A DNA stretch of 64,000 bases from Flavisolibacter longurius (GCA_013327885.1 JABUMY010000011.1:62001-126000), one strand, 5' to 3'. Numbered from the stretch's first letter, positions 26,159 through 35,090 are shown. Made by a program: numbers and translations. The notes: generated from the sequence alone by a model not told the origin.

Positions 26159-27241
26159 ATGACGACAAAATTCCTGTTGCTTACCCTTTCTGCCGCGCTG
26201 CTGGCGGGATGTGCCAAGCAAACTCTCCCGGCTGCTGTAGCGCCGCAATCCCCTGAGCCGCCCCTTGGCGTTCGCCGGCCAGCCTCTCTTGGCGTTACCG
26301 GTGACAGCACCGATGTAAAAACGGCCACCACAGGCGGCCTTGTGCTGATGGGTGGCGGAACCGATACCGATCCGGCTTTTCAATGGATGATAGACCAGAG
26401 CGGTGGTGGCGATGTGGTGGTACTACGGGCTACGGGAACGGCGGCCTATAATCCCTACATCTACGAATTGGGAAAGGTCAATTCCGTGGAAACCCTGAAG
26501 ATCGACAGCCGCGAGCTGGCCAATAACGACACGGTGGCGGCCATTATCCGCAATGCCGAAATGCTGTTCATCGCCGGCGGCGACCAGTCGAACTACATGC
26601 GGTACTGGCGGGGCACCAAAACCGAAGCGGCCATCAATTACCTGCTCAATGAAAAGAAAGCGCCGGTAGGTGGCACCAGTGCCGGCTGTGCCATCATGGG
26701 CGGTCTTTATTACAGCGGTGAAAACGGCAGCGTGGTGTCGGCCGATGCCCTGAAAGACCCTTTTCACCCCAACATAACGCTGTATAACAACGATTTTTTA
26801 AAAGCGCCTTTTTTGCAAAACGTTATCACCGACCAGCACTACCTGGCCCGTACCCGCGAGGGGCGGTCCGTGGTATTTATGGCCCGCATCTTCAAGGAGT
26901 GGAACCTGCCGGTAAAAGCCATTGCCGTGGATGAACGCACGGCTGTGTGCATCGACAGCGAAGGCAGGGCCAAGGTCTTTGGTCTTTCCTCGGCCACGCG
27001 GCCCTTTAGCTATGCGTATTTTATAACCGCATCCCCAAGCAAAGCCCCCGAAACCGTGCAGGCAGGCCAGCCGCTTACCTGGGACCGCGACGGAAAAGCG
27101 TTGGCGGTTTACGAGATCCAGGCTTCGGCCACCGGCAACGGCAACTTTAATGTGGCCTCGTTTTCTACCGGAGAAGCCACCAGCGGAAAAATGTACTGGT
27201 GGTGGGTTCAGGATGGTATCTTGCACAAACAAGCACAATAA
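26159..27241 (+). CDS. Cyanophycinase-like lipoprotein (peptidase family S51)
   Basis: 360 residues, with lipobox LLAGC (Cys18). The S51 nucleophile lies in GGTSAG (Ser174) and a GGDQ motif at 140-143. DQH at 225-227 is followed by arginines at 231, 233 and 236, matching the D-Q-H-x3-R-x-R-x2-R signature of cyanobacterial CphB, where (from memory) these residues hold arginine side chains of cyanophycin; Glu259 in VDERTA is the likely triad acid. The related dipeptidase PepE lacks the arginine set. Being a lipoprotein it acts in the periplasm or at the surface. Its stop is 2 bases before the isoaspartyl peptidase gene. Confidence 0.85.
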   Translation: MTTKFLLLTLSAALLAGCAKQTLPAAVAPQSPEPPLGVRRPASLGVTGDSTDVKTATTGGLVLMGGGTDTDPAFQWMIDQSGGGDVVVLRATGTAAYNPYIYELGKVNSVETLKIDSRELANNDTVAAIIRNAEMLFIAGGDQSNYMRYWRGTKTEAAINYLLNEKKAPVGGTSAGCAIMGGLYYSGENGSVVSADALKDPFHPNITLYNNDFLKAPFLQNVITDQHYLARTREGRSVVFMARIFKEWNLPVKAIAVDERTAVCIDSEGRAKVFGLSSATRPFSYAYFITASPSKAPETVQAGQPLTWDRDGKALAVYEIQASATGNGNFNVASFSTGEATSGKMYWWWVQDGILHKQAQ

Positions 27242-27243
27242 AC

Positions 27244-28272
27244 ATGAGAAAGAAGCTTCAAATTTTTGCTTTGCTGCTGGCAGGCGTTTTTGCCCTGCAG
27301 GCTGCCAATGCACAACAGAAAAAATATGTGATGGTGATCCACGGCGGTGCCGGCACCATTACCCGGGCCAAAATGACCCCGGAAAGGGAAAAGGCTTACA
27401 TCGCCGCCCTGCGGGAAGCCCTGCAAACCGGGTATAATTCTATTCAAGCCGGCAAGTCAAGCCTGGATGCAGTGGAAGCCACCATTCATGTGCTGGAAAA
27501 CTCACCCCTGTTCAATGCGGGCAAAGGTGCTGTATTCACCAACGATGGCCGTAACGAGTTGGATGCTTCCATTATGGAAGGAAAAGACCTGCGGGCAGGC
27601 TCTGTAGCCGGTGTTACCACGGTAAAAAATCCCATCAGCGCTGCAAGGGCGGTGATGGAAAAATCGGAGCATGTGATGATGGTAGGCGCCGGGGCCGAAA
27701 AGTTTTCGAAAGAAGCCGGGCTGGAAATCGTAGACCCAAAATATTTCTGGACGGAGGGCCGCTGGAACGGTCTGCAGCAAGCCATCAGGGAAGATTCGGC
27801 CAAAGCCGTGCTGGATCATGACCAGAAAACATCGCTTTTAGGTACCATCAACAAGGATAATAAGTTTGGCACCGTGGGCTGCGTGGCGCTTGACAAAGCG
27901 GGCAACCTGGCGGCCGGTACCTCTACCGGTGGCATGACCAATAAAAAATACGGTCGCGTTGGCGATGCGCCCATCATTGGCGCCGGCACGTACTGTAACA
28001 ATGCCACCGCTGGTATTTCGTGTACGGGTTGGGGTGAGTTTTTTATCCGCGCCGTGGTGGCCAAAACGGTTTCGGACCTGATGGAATACAAAGGACTGAG
28101 CGTAGCCGAAGCCTCAAGGATAGCGATTGAAAAAGTAGAAAAGCTGGGCGGCGATGGTGGCCTGGTGGCCCTTGACAAGAATGGTAACATCGCCATGCCT
28201 TTCAACACCGAAGGCATGTACCGCGGCGCCGTAACTGCGGACGGTAAAATTGAAATTCAAATCTATAAATAG
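27244..28272 (+). CDS. Isoaspartyl peptidase / L-asparaginase (Ntn hydrolase, plant type)
   Basis: 342 residues from the ATG at 27244, with a signal peptide ending near ANAQ. The chain should self-cleave between Gly209 and Thr210 (FGTVGCVALD), making Thr210 the nucleophile. STGGMTNKKYGRVGDAPIIG and GAGTYCNN beyond it are the substrate-loop motifs of PF01112. The family hydrolyses beta-aspartyl dipeptides (and L-asparagine). With a cyanophycinase on each side, the natural role would be splitting beta-Asp-Arg to Asp and Arg. It overlaps the following gene by 1 base (TAGTG). Confidence 0.92.
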   Translation: MRKKLQIFALLLAGVFALQAANAQQKKYVMVIHGGAGTITRAKMTPEREKAYIAALREALQTGYNSIQAGKSSLDAVEATIHVLENSPLFNAGKGAVFTNDGRNELDASIMEGKDLRAGSVAGVTTVKNPISAARAVMEKSEHVMMVGAGAEKFSKEAGLEIVDPKYFWTEGRWNGLQQAIREDSAKAVLDHDQKTSLLGTINKDNKFGTVGCVALDKAGNLAAGTSTGGMTNKKYGRVGDAPIIGAGTYCNNATAGISCTGWGEFFIRAVVAKTVSDLMEYKGLSVAEASRIAIEKVEKLGGDGGLVALDKNGNIAMPFNTEGMYRGAVTADGKIEIQIYK

Positions 28273-29120
28273 TGCAAAAGCTTCCGAGCCTTATCCTTTT
28301 TTCCGTATTTCTTTTTCTTTGCTGTTCGCTTTCGGCGCAGAAGGAGGCCAAAGGCAGCTTGTTTATTATTGGTGGCGGTACCCGCAGCGATGCGCTGATG
28401 AAGCAGATGGTGGAAACGGCGGCCCTTCGTCCAACTGACTACATCGTGGTGCTGCCCATGGCCAGCGAAGTGCCGGACGAAGGCTTTGCGCTGATCGCCA
28501 AACAAGTGGGCAAACACACGGCGGCGCCTGTACGTAATTTTAATTTTGCCAAACATCCGGTTACCGACAAGGCCTGGGTGGATTCGCTGGCCGGTGCTCG
28601 CCTGATCTATATTTTGGGTGGCGACCAAAACCGGTTTATGAAAACCGTTTTGGGTACGCCGGTTTACGGTGCCATTCACCAGGCGTATAAAAACGGTGCT
28701 ACGGTTGCCGGCACCAGCGCCGGTGCGGCCGTCATGAGCCGGTACATGATCACCGGTGCGCAACTCCGCGACTCGGTTTACAAAGAAACCTTTGACAAAG
28801 TTTGGGAAAACAACATTGCTTTTGCCGAAGGCCTGGGCCTGCTGCAAAACACCATCATCGACCAGCATTTTTTAAAACGCAGTCGCCACAACCGCCTGCT
28901 GACAGCCCTTGCCGACAAACCGCAAATGGTTTGCGTGGGCATTGACGAAGGCACTGCTATTATTGTGCAAGGGGCCAAGGCAACGGTAGCCGGAGAAAGC
29001 CAGGTGCTGCGGCTGGCCAATCCAAAAGGCGCCAAAGCAACAGCATCAGGACTCATCACGTTTGAAAGCGCTGAACTGGGATTGTTTGCCAACGGCGACA
29101 GTTTTCGCATTAAACGGTAA
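28272..29120 (+). CDS. Cyanophycinase-like protein (peptidase family S51), secreted
   Basis: 282 residues, GTG start at 28272 sharing its G with the TAG stop of the preceding gene. The N-terminus is a hydrophobic signal peptide ending SLSAQ (about residue 23). GGDQ (Gln119), GTSAG (Ser149), DQH (197-199), Arg203, Arg205, Arg208 and Glu226 match the CphB catalytic and arginine-binding set with the same His-to-Arg and His-to-Glu spacing (4, 6, 9 and 27 residues). It is therefore the better cyanophycinase match of the two here. It should cut the poly-aspartyl backbone exo-wise and release beta-Asp-Arg dipeptides. The gene ends 22 bases before the convergent purN. Confidence 0.88.
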   Translation: MQKLPSLILFSVFLFLCCSLSAQKEAKGSLFIIGGGTRSDALMKQMVETAALRPTDYIVVLPMASEVPDEGFALIAKQVGKHTAAPVRNFNFAKHPVTDKAWVDSLAGARLIYILGGDQNRFMKTVLGTPVYGAIHQAYKNGATVAGTSAGAAVMSRYMITGAQLRDSVYKETFDKVWENNIAFAEGLGLLQNTIIDQHFLKRSRHNRLLTALADKPQMVCVGIDEGTAIIVQGAKATVAGESQVLRLANPKGAKATASGLITFESAELGLFANGDSFRIKR

Positions 29121-29142
29121 ACAAAAGCTCTCTTTTCCTCAG

Positions 29143-29760
29143 CTAAACAGAAAAAGCTTTTTTCACCACGTCTTCTACTACTTGCGGGTAGTGCAGGTGT
29201 TCCAATTGGTGAATGCGGGCTGCAATGGTTTCCGGCGTATCGTTATCCAGCACTGGGCAGGCGGTTTGAAAAATAATATCGCCGCTGTCGTAGTGTTCAT
29301 CTACAAAATGCACCGTGATGCCTGTTTCCCGTTCACCGGCCTGCAGTACCGCTTCGTGTACATATTGCCCGTACATGCCTTTGCCGCCAAACTTGGGCAG
29401 CAGGGCCGGGTGAATGTTGACAATGCGACGCGGATAAGCATCGATCAGTGCCTGCGGTACTTTCCATAAAAAACCAGCGAGAACAACAAAGCTTATACCG
29501 GCATCCGCCAACTGCGGCACAAACGCATCGCCGCGAAAAAACCGTTCCTTTTCTATAACCAAGGTAGAAATGCCTTCTTTTTCGGCGATGGCCAGCACAC
29601 CGGCGCCGGGTTTGTTGCAAACAATAAGGGCTACCCGGGCAACCGCTGAATCCTTGAAATAGCTAATAAGCTTTGCGGCATTGGTGCCGGTACCGGAAGC
29701 AAATACGGCTATCTTTGCGGGCAGGTTGTTGACAGGTTGAGCGGGGTTAGTTCTTTCCAT
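29143..29760 (-). CDS. purN: Phosphoribosylglycinamide formyltransferase (PurN)
   Basis: 205 residues. The N-terminal ASGTGTNA phosphate-binding loop follows KIAVF, VNIHPALLPKFGG holds the catalytic Asn and His, and VDEHYDSGDIIFQ the catalytic Asp. The enzyme transfers a formyl group from 10-formyl-THF to GAR in step three of purine synthesis, in the cytoplasm. The first 15 residues (MERTNPAQPVNNLPA) are a short extension. Its start overlaps the end of the DUF6787 gene by 14 bases, and the gene is convergent with the cyanophycinase operon. Confidence 0.94.
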   Translation of the reverse strand: MERTNPAQPVNNLPAKIAVFASGTGTNAAKLISYFKDSAVARVALIVCNKPGAGVLAIAEKEGISTLVIEKERFFRGDAFVPQLADAGISFVVLAGFLWKVPQALIDAYPRRIVNIHPALLPKFGGKGMYGQYVHEAVLQAGERETGITVHFVDEHYDSGDIIFQTACPVLDNDTPETIAARIHQLEHLHYPQVVEDVVKKAFSV

Positions 29761-30091
29761 CGGGTTTGTTGTTGGTTTTATCCTGTGAGGGGCCGGTTTC
29801 TTTTTTTAAAAGCTTCAAACTTTGCAGCAATTTTTTTTCAAACCGCCAGAAAAACGGAAACTGCCCAAACAAAAAAGCAACGCAAAGCAAAATGACCTGG
29901 TAGCCAATTATGAGCATGGCCAGTCGAAGCAGGAGCTTTGGTGCCCAATGCGTTTCATCGGTAAAACCGATCCACTCTGGCAGTGACCTTGACAAAAAAG
30001 CGGTAGTGGTACCTGTTATGGCAAACACGCAAAGAATAAGCAATAAATCTGTTTTGCTGACCTTCCAGCGTTTTTGCAGGGATGAAAACAT
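29747..30091 (-). CDS. DUF6787 family small membrane protein
   Basis: 114 residues from the ATG at 30091 (MFSSLQKRWKVSKTDLLLI); the frame stays open to 30331 without plausible protein features. Two hydrophobic helices lie at about 17-37 and 54-80, and a basic C-terminus follows. The family is common in Bacteroidota and has no known role. It overlaps purN's start by 14 bases and may be co-transcribed with it. Confidence 0.72.
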   Translation of the reverse strand: MFSSLQKRWKVSKTDLLLILCVFAITGTTTAFLSRSLPEWIGFTDETHWAPKLLLRLAMLIIGYQVILLCVAFLFGQFPFFWRFEKKLLQSLKLLKKETGPSQDKTNNKPDGKN

Positions 30092-30300
30092 AAGGGCTAA
30101 TTTTACAAAAGAAACCGGCTTTGCAAACGCATTGCAAGATGCAGTATTTTTCAGGATATTCACATCCATTTTCGGAATGTCGATAAACCTGCAAAACCTT
30201 TTTATACTGCATTGAAAATTAATATGACTTGCGTCAAATGCAGTGCTGACAATGCTCAAAAAAAAGTTAGCGTTCCTGAGCTTTTGTAATTTTCCTGTCA

Positions 30301-30308
30301 TATTTTTG
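30301..30308 (+). promoter_or_regulatory. Possible promoter -7 element for the act/cox operon
   Basis: TATTTTTG at 30301-30308 matches TAnnTTTG and lies 45 bases before the ATG of actA. The upstream TTG I can see (30284-30287 area) is only about 14 bases away, closer than usual, so the -33 part is uncertain. Confidence 0.4.
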
Positions 30309-30352
30309 CGTCCGATTTGGAATTTATCCACATCTCAGATGAATACTTTTCT

Positions 30353-31621
30353 ATGAATTTTTTACCATCCACTGTTAGAAAATGTGCTCTGCTAGGACTG
30401 CTTTTTTTCCTTTCATATATCACTCTTCAGGCACAAGACGGTAAAGCGATTTATCAAGCCCAGTGCGCCACCTGTCATGCCCTCGATAAACAACTGACAG
30501 GACCGGCTTTGCGTGGCGTAGAAACCCGCGGTCCCTGGACCGATCGGAAAGAACTGGTAAAGTGGATTCATAACCCGGGTGGCTACATTCCAACCAACCC
30601 CTATACGCAACAACTGGCGGCTACTTACAATGGCCAGATCATGCCAAGCTTTCCGCAGTTGAGCGAAGAAGAGATATTTTCTATTCTTGATTATATCAAT
30701 ACCGCACCGGCGCCCGGCGCACAAGGTGGTGGCGGCCAGTCGGGCGATGTAACAGCAACTGAAGGTTCTGGTCATGGTGAGTTGATCTTCGGCATCATCT
30801 CCATCATTCTTGCCATCATTGCGCTGATCCTGATGCAGGTGAACAGCAACCTGAAAAAACTTTCCGATGACAGGGAGCAAATCCTGCGCCCCGAGCCGGT
30901 TCCGTTCTGGAGAAACAAAATTTACATTGCGCTGTTTGCCGTGATTGCATTCGTAGTGGGTGGTTTCTTTGTGGCCAAAAGTGCCATTGGCATGGGACGC
31001 CAGCAGGGCTACCAGCCAACGCAGCCCATTTACTTCTCGCACAAAGTGCACGCCGGCATTAACCAGATCAACTGTTTGTATTGCCACAACTCGGCATGGG
31101 AAGGCAAGCATGCCGGTATCCCAACGCTGAACATTTGTATGAACTGTCACAAGTCCATCAGTGAATACGCAGGGCCGGCGCTTCATGACGAAGACGGCAA
31201 AGAGATCAGCGGTACCGCCGAGATCAAAAAGCTTTACGAATACGCCGGCTTTACACCGGGTCCGGGTGCCGTGTGGGATCCTGCCAAAGCAAAATCCCCG
31301 GCCTGGGTAAAAATTCACAACCTGCCCGACCACGTTTATTTTAACCACGCACAGCACACAAGAGTGGGTGGCGTTGCCTGCCAAAGCTGCCATGGCAACA
31401 TCCAGGATATGGACAAAGTGTACCAGGCTTCTGCACTGAGCATGGGCTGGTGTATCAACTGTCACCGCGAAGCCAAAGTGGCCTTCAACTATAACGACAG
31501 CACCGGAAACAAGTTTTACAGCATTTACGAGAAATTCCACAACGACCTGAAATCCGGAAAAATGGACAGCATTTCTGTCAAGGATATCGGTGGTCTGGAA
31601 TGTCAGAAGTGTCACTATTAA
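30353..31621 (+). CDS. actA: ActA: alternative complex III multiheme cytochrome c subunit, fused to a monoheme cytochrome
   Basis: 422 residues from the ATG at 30353, with a signal peptide (ending ITLQAQ). Six CxxCH motifs: CATCH at residues 38-42, in a class I cytochrome c domain (about 25-120), and five further motifs (CLYCH, CMNCH, CQSCH, CINCH, CQKCH) from about residue 241 to the end. Two hydrophobic helices lie between, at about 143-165 and 184-205. The C-terminal pentaheme part is the standard ActA, which passes electrons from the iron-sulfur protein ActB. The N-terminal monoheme domain is a fusion. It begins the operon that continues through actF and the cox genes. Confidence 0.93.
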   Translation: MNFLPSTVRKCALLGLLFFLSYITLQAQDGKAIYQAQCATCHALDKQLTGPALRGVETRGPWTDRKELVKWIHNPGGYIPTNPYTQQLAATYNGQIMPSFPQLSEEEIFSILDYINTAPAPGAQGGGGQSGDVTATEGSGHGELIFGIISIILAIIALILMQVNSNLKKLSDDREQILRPEPVPFWRNKIYIALFAVIAFVVGGFFVAKSAIGMGRQQGYQPTQPIYFSHKVHAGINQINCLYCHNSAWEGKHAGIPTLNICMNCHKSISEYAGPALHDEDGKEISGTAEIKKLYEYAGFTPGPGAVWDPAKAKSPAWVKIHNLPDHVYFNHAQHTRVGGVACQSCHGNIQDMDKVYQASALSMGWCINCHREAKVAFNYNDSTGNKFYSIYEKFHNDLKSGKMDSISVKDIGGLECQKCHY

Positions 31622-31633
31622 TTGGCCAATATG

Positions 31634-31711
31634 CTAATGAGGTAATGAGGTAACGGGCCGCACAGAAAGACCTTATCACATTACCAGATTATCAAATTAT
31701 CACACTATACT
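31634..31711. repeat. Octamer array with inverse complement, TAATGAGG / ATTATCAN
   Basis: Left half: three 8-base units of the GTAATGAG type (31634-31657). Right half: five 8-base units of the ATTATCAC / ATTACCAG type (31672-31711), ending exactly at the ATG of actB. The halves are roughly inverse complements, so the actA-actB spacer could form a long imperfect hairpin in the transcript. Confidence 0.75.
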
Positions 31712-34700
31712 ATGAGCGATAAAAAGTACTGGCAAAGTTTCGCTGAGTTTAACCATAAAGACCAGCTGCAAAAGCTGAACAAAGACGAATTCAAAGAGGA
31801 ACTGCCTTTTGCCGACCTGGACGACTCTGTACTGGGAGCCAAAACTGCCCGCCGCGACTTTCTGAAATATGTTGGTTTCAGCACAGCAGCCGCCACCATT
31901 GCGGCTTCGTGCGAGGTGCCTGTACGCAAGGCCATGCCTTATGTGAACAGGCCCGAAAATCTTGTACCCGGTGTAGCCAAGTATTACGCCAGCACGTATG
32001 TACAGGATGGCGAAGTAGTGCCGGTAGTGGTAAAAGTGCGGGAAGGCCGCCCTATCAAGATCGAAGGCAACACATTGGATCCCTATACACAAGGTGGTAC
32101 ATCGGCCCGTGCGCAGGCTTCTGTGCTGGACCTTTATGATACGTACCGCATTCCGCATCCCCGCCGCAAAACCGGGGCTGCTTTCCAGGAAGTGCCCACT
32201 TTTGACCAGGTAGACCAACAGATTGGTGCTGCACTGGCCGGACTGGGTGGTGCTCCCGTGGTACTGCTGACAGGTACCGTGGTATCGCCTTCTACCAAAC
32301 AAGTGATTGCCGGCTTTTTAGGCCGTTTTCCCGGCAGCCGTCACGTACAGTACGATGCCGTTTCTTTTTCCGGTATGCTGGCTGCACACGGTGGCCGTAT
32401 CCCGGTTCACAATTTCGACAGGGCTGACCTGGTGGTAAGCCTGAACGCCGACTTCCTGACAACCTGGTTAGCACCGGTTGAATTTGCCCGCCAGTATTCT
32501 TCCAAGCGTAAGCTGAAGAACCCGGAAGATGGCATGAGCAAACATTACCAGTTTGAAAGCCACCTGAGCCCGACCGGTGCCAGCGCTGACGAACGCTTTA
32601 CCCACCGCCCATCAGAAACCGGCGCTGTAGCCCTTGCCCTCCTGGCAGCCATGGGTGGCGGCGGCTCTGCACCAGCCCTTCCGGCACCGCTGACAGCCGC
32701 TATCAACAAAGTAGCTGCCGACCTGCGTGCCCACAACGGCCGTGCCCTGGTGGTTTGCGGCAGCAACGATCCCAATGTACAAACTGTGGTTCGCGAGATC
32801 AACCGCCTGGCGGGTGCTTTCGGAACAACCCTCGATACCGGTGCTGCCATCCTTACCCGCCAAGGTGATGATGCGGCCATGGCAACGCTTGTAGAAGACA
32901 TGAATGCAGGCCGCATCGGCGCCCTGCTGATCTACGATGCTAACCCTGTTTACGATTACTTTGACTCCAAGCGTTTTACCGATGGCCTAGCCAAGGTAAA
33001 GCTCTCTGTTAGCTTTAACGAGAAGATGGACGAAACGTCGGAGCTTTGCCAGTGGCTGGTTCCCACGCATCATTACCTCGAAAGCTGGGGAGATGCCGAA
33101 TCAAGAACCGGCTATTATTCCTTTATTCAGCCGACGATCTTCCCTCTTTTCAAAACCCGTCCTTTCCAGACCTCACTGCTGAAGTGGAGCGGAAACACGC
33201 AGGATTATGAAACCTTCTTCCGCAGCTACTGGACAGGAAGATTGGGTGGCGATGCCGCTTTTGACAAAGCCCTGCAGGATGGCTTGCTCAGCAATGCCCG
33301 TGTAGGAGCGGCGCCGGCAACCACACAAACAACTACAACAACTACTACCACTGGTACCACTGCCGGCCAACAGGCACCTCCTGTTGCCACTACCGGTACA
33401 ACGCCTACCGTTACCGTAACCGGTTCGCTGGCGGCTGCCATTACAGCGCTTGCAGGCCAACGCAGTGGCGGAAAAGATGAAGTGGTGCTGTTTCAGCAGG
33501 TAAATATTCTTTCCGGCAAGCAGGCGGGAAACCCCTGGCTGCTTGAACTGCCCGATCCCATCACCCGTACCACGTACGAGAACTACGCCATGATCTCTAC
33601 GAAAAAAGCGGAAGAACTGGGCATCGACTACAAAGGCATGGACTACGAATACTACCAGGAAAAGCCTGTGATCACATTGGCCGTTGGTGGCAAAAGCGTT
33701 TCGCTTCCCGCCATGGTAGTTCCCGGTATGAATGCCAATACCATTGGTGTTGCCGTGGGTTATGGCCGCAGCGCCAATTTCTCTAAGGCAGCCGAAGGCC
33801 TGGGACAGAATGTCTTCCCGCTTTCTCGCTGGGATGCCAATACCAGAACACGTTCTTTTTACAACGAAGTTGCGGTAGCAAAGGCTGATGTTGATCAGTA
33901 CAAGATTGCCCGCATTCAAATGCATAACTCTTACGAAGGCCGTACCGAAGTGGTAAAAGAAACCACGCTGGGAACCTTCAAGGCCAACCCGGATGCCTTT
34001 TTGAACTTCCGGAAAAACCTGACAAATACTTACGCCAAAAAAACCGGTGACTACCGCAAGGAAGGAACGCTTTACGGCGACCATGTACAACCGGGTGCCA
34101 AGTGGGGCATGTCCATTGACCTGAACGCCTGTTATGGTTGCGGCGCCTGCGTGGTAGCCTGTCACCTCGAGAACAACGTTCCTGTGGTAGGTAAGAACGA
34201 GGTATTGCGTCACCACGAAATGCACTGGCTGCGCATCGACCGTTATTTTGTAACCGATGAGCAGAATCCCGATAACCTGAAAGCGGTTGTGTTCCAGCCG
34301 ATGCTTTGCCAGCATTGCGACAATGCACCTTGCGAAAACGTTTGCCCGGTAGCGGCCACCTTCCACAACTCCGAAGGCCTGAACCAGATGGCGTATCCCC
34401 GTTGTATCGGTACACGCTATTGCGCCAACAACTGTCCGTATAAAGTACGCCGCTTTAACTGGGGTGATTACACCGGAGCTTCCACCCATGGCCGTCTCGG
34501 ACCCAACAGCGGTGTTGGTAAGCTTGACCCGATCGTTCACCAGTACAACGACGAGCTGACAAGAATGGTGCTGAACCCGGATGTAACAACCCGCAGCCGT
34601 GGTGTAATGGAAAAATGTACCTTCTGCGTGCAGCGTACACAGGAAGGAAAGCTGAAAGCGAAAATGGAAAACCGCCAGCTGGGTGGAAACGACGTAACAT

Positions 34701-34972
34701 CGGCTTGTGCGCAGGCTTGTCCTACCGGTGCCATTGTATTTGGTAATGCCAATGATGCCAACAGCAACATCAGCAAAACCCGCAATGAAAACCCAAGAAG
34801 ACTGTTTTACGTACTGGAGCAGATCCACACCCTGCCGAACATTAACTACCTGGCCAAGATCCGCAACACGGATGAAGTGTACGCAGGTGGTTCGGCAAAC
34901 GAGGATCCAAGCCAGCGGGAAGGTGGACAACCCGTGACACCGCAGCACGAACCGGCAACGGAAGCGCACTAA
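31712..34972 (+). CDS. actB: ActB: alternative complex III molybdopterin-like and iron-sulfur subunit
   Basis: 1086 residues. An N-terminal Tat-like segment (ARRDFLKYVGFSTAAATIAA) sends it across the membrane. Residues about 60-520 resemble a molybdopterin oxidoreductase fold (without cofactor in characterised ActB). A Thr-rich linker lies at about 535-572. The C-terminal third holds the four-cluster ferredoxin domain (CYGCGACVVACHLENN, CQHCDNAPCENVCPV, CIGTRYCANNCPYKVRRFNW, CTFCVQR...CAQACPTGA). ActB transfers electrons from quinol-binding ActC to the ActA hemes. Confidence 0.95.
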   Translation: MSDKKYWQSFAEFNHKDQLQKLNKDEFKEELPFADLDDSVLGAKTARRDFLKYVGFSTAAATIAASCEVPVRKAMPYVNRPENLVPGVAKYYASTYVQDGEVVPVVVKVREGRPIKIEGNTLDPYTQGGTSARAQASVLDLYDTYRIPHPRRKTGAAFQEVPTFDQVDQQIGAALAGLGGAPVVLLTGTVVSPSTKQVIAGFLGRFPGSRHVQYDAVSFSGMLAAHGGRIPVHNFDRADLVVSLNADFLTTWLAPVEFARQYSSKRKLKNPEDGMSKHYQFESHLSPTGASADERFTHRPSETGAVALALLAAMGGGGSAPALPAPLTAAINKVAADLRAHNGRALVVCGSNDPNVQTVVREINRLAGAFGTTLDTGAAILTRQGDDAAMATLVEDMNAGRIGALLIYDANPVYDYFDSKRFTDGLAKVKLSVSFNEKMDETSELCQWLVPTHHYLESWGDAESRTGYYSFIQPTIFPLFKTRPFQTSLLKWSGNTQDYETFFRSYWTGRLGGDAAFDKALQDGLLSNARVGAAPATTQTTTTTTTTGTTAGQQAPPVATTGTTPTVTVTGSLAAAITALAGQRSGGKDEVVLFQQVNILSGKQAGNPWLLELPDPITRTTYENYAMISTKKAEELGIDYKGMDYEYYQEKPVITLAVGGKSVSLPAMVVPGMNANTIGVAVGYGRSANFSKAAEGLGQNVFPLSRWDANTRTRSFYNEVAVAKADVDQYKIARIQMHNSYEGRTEVVKETTLGTFKANPDAFLNFRKNLTNTYAKKTGDYRKEGTLYGDHVQPGAKWGMSIDLNACYGCGACVVACHLENNVPVVGKNEVLRHHEMHWLRIDRYFVTDEQNPDNLKAVVFQPMLCQHCDNAPCENVCPVAATFHNSEGLNQMAYPRCIGTRYCANNCPYKVRRFNWGDYTGASTHGRLGPNSGVGKLDPIVHQYNDELTRMVLNPDVTTRSRGVMEKCTFCVQRTQEGKLKAKMENRQLGGNDVTSACAQACPTGAIVFGNANDANSNISKTRNENPRRLFYVLEQIHTLPNINYLAKIRNTDEVYAGGSANEDPSQREGGQPVTPQHEPATEAH

Positions 34973-34985
34973 GAAAAACTAAAAC

Positions 34986-35089
34986 GTAAGACGGGAGCCG
35001 TCAGACGTAGCAGATAGAAGACGCAGAATTAAATTATAACGTTAGCGAAGAGCCAGCCGCTCGGCGCTAAAAGCTAGAAGCTTAATTTT
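34986..35089. repeat. Two heptamer arrays between actB and actC
   Basis: From 34986, six 7-base units of the GTMAGAC type (GTAAGAC, GTCAGAC, GTAGCAG and others). From 35041, seven units mostly ending in GCT (CGGCGCT, AAAAGCT, AGAAGCT and others), ending 2 bases before the ATG of actC at 35091. The second motif reappears at 36610-36644. Confidence 0.65.
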
Positions 35090-35090
35090 T

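Noticed and set aside
33173-34969. 598-codon open frame antisense to actB
   Set aside because: It mirrors a clearly real gene with conserved iron-sulfur motifs and arises from the codon use of the coding strand; its residues show no domain.
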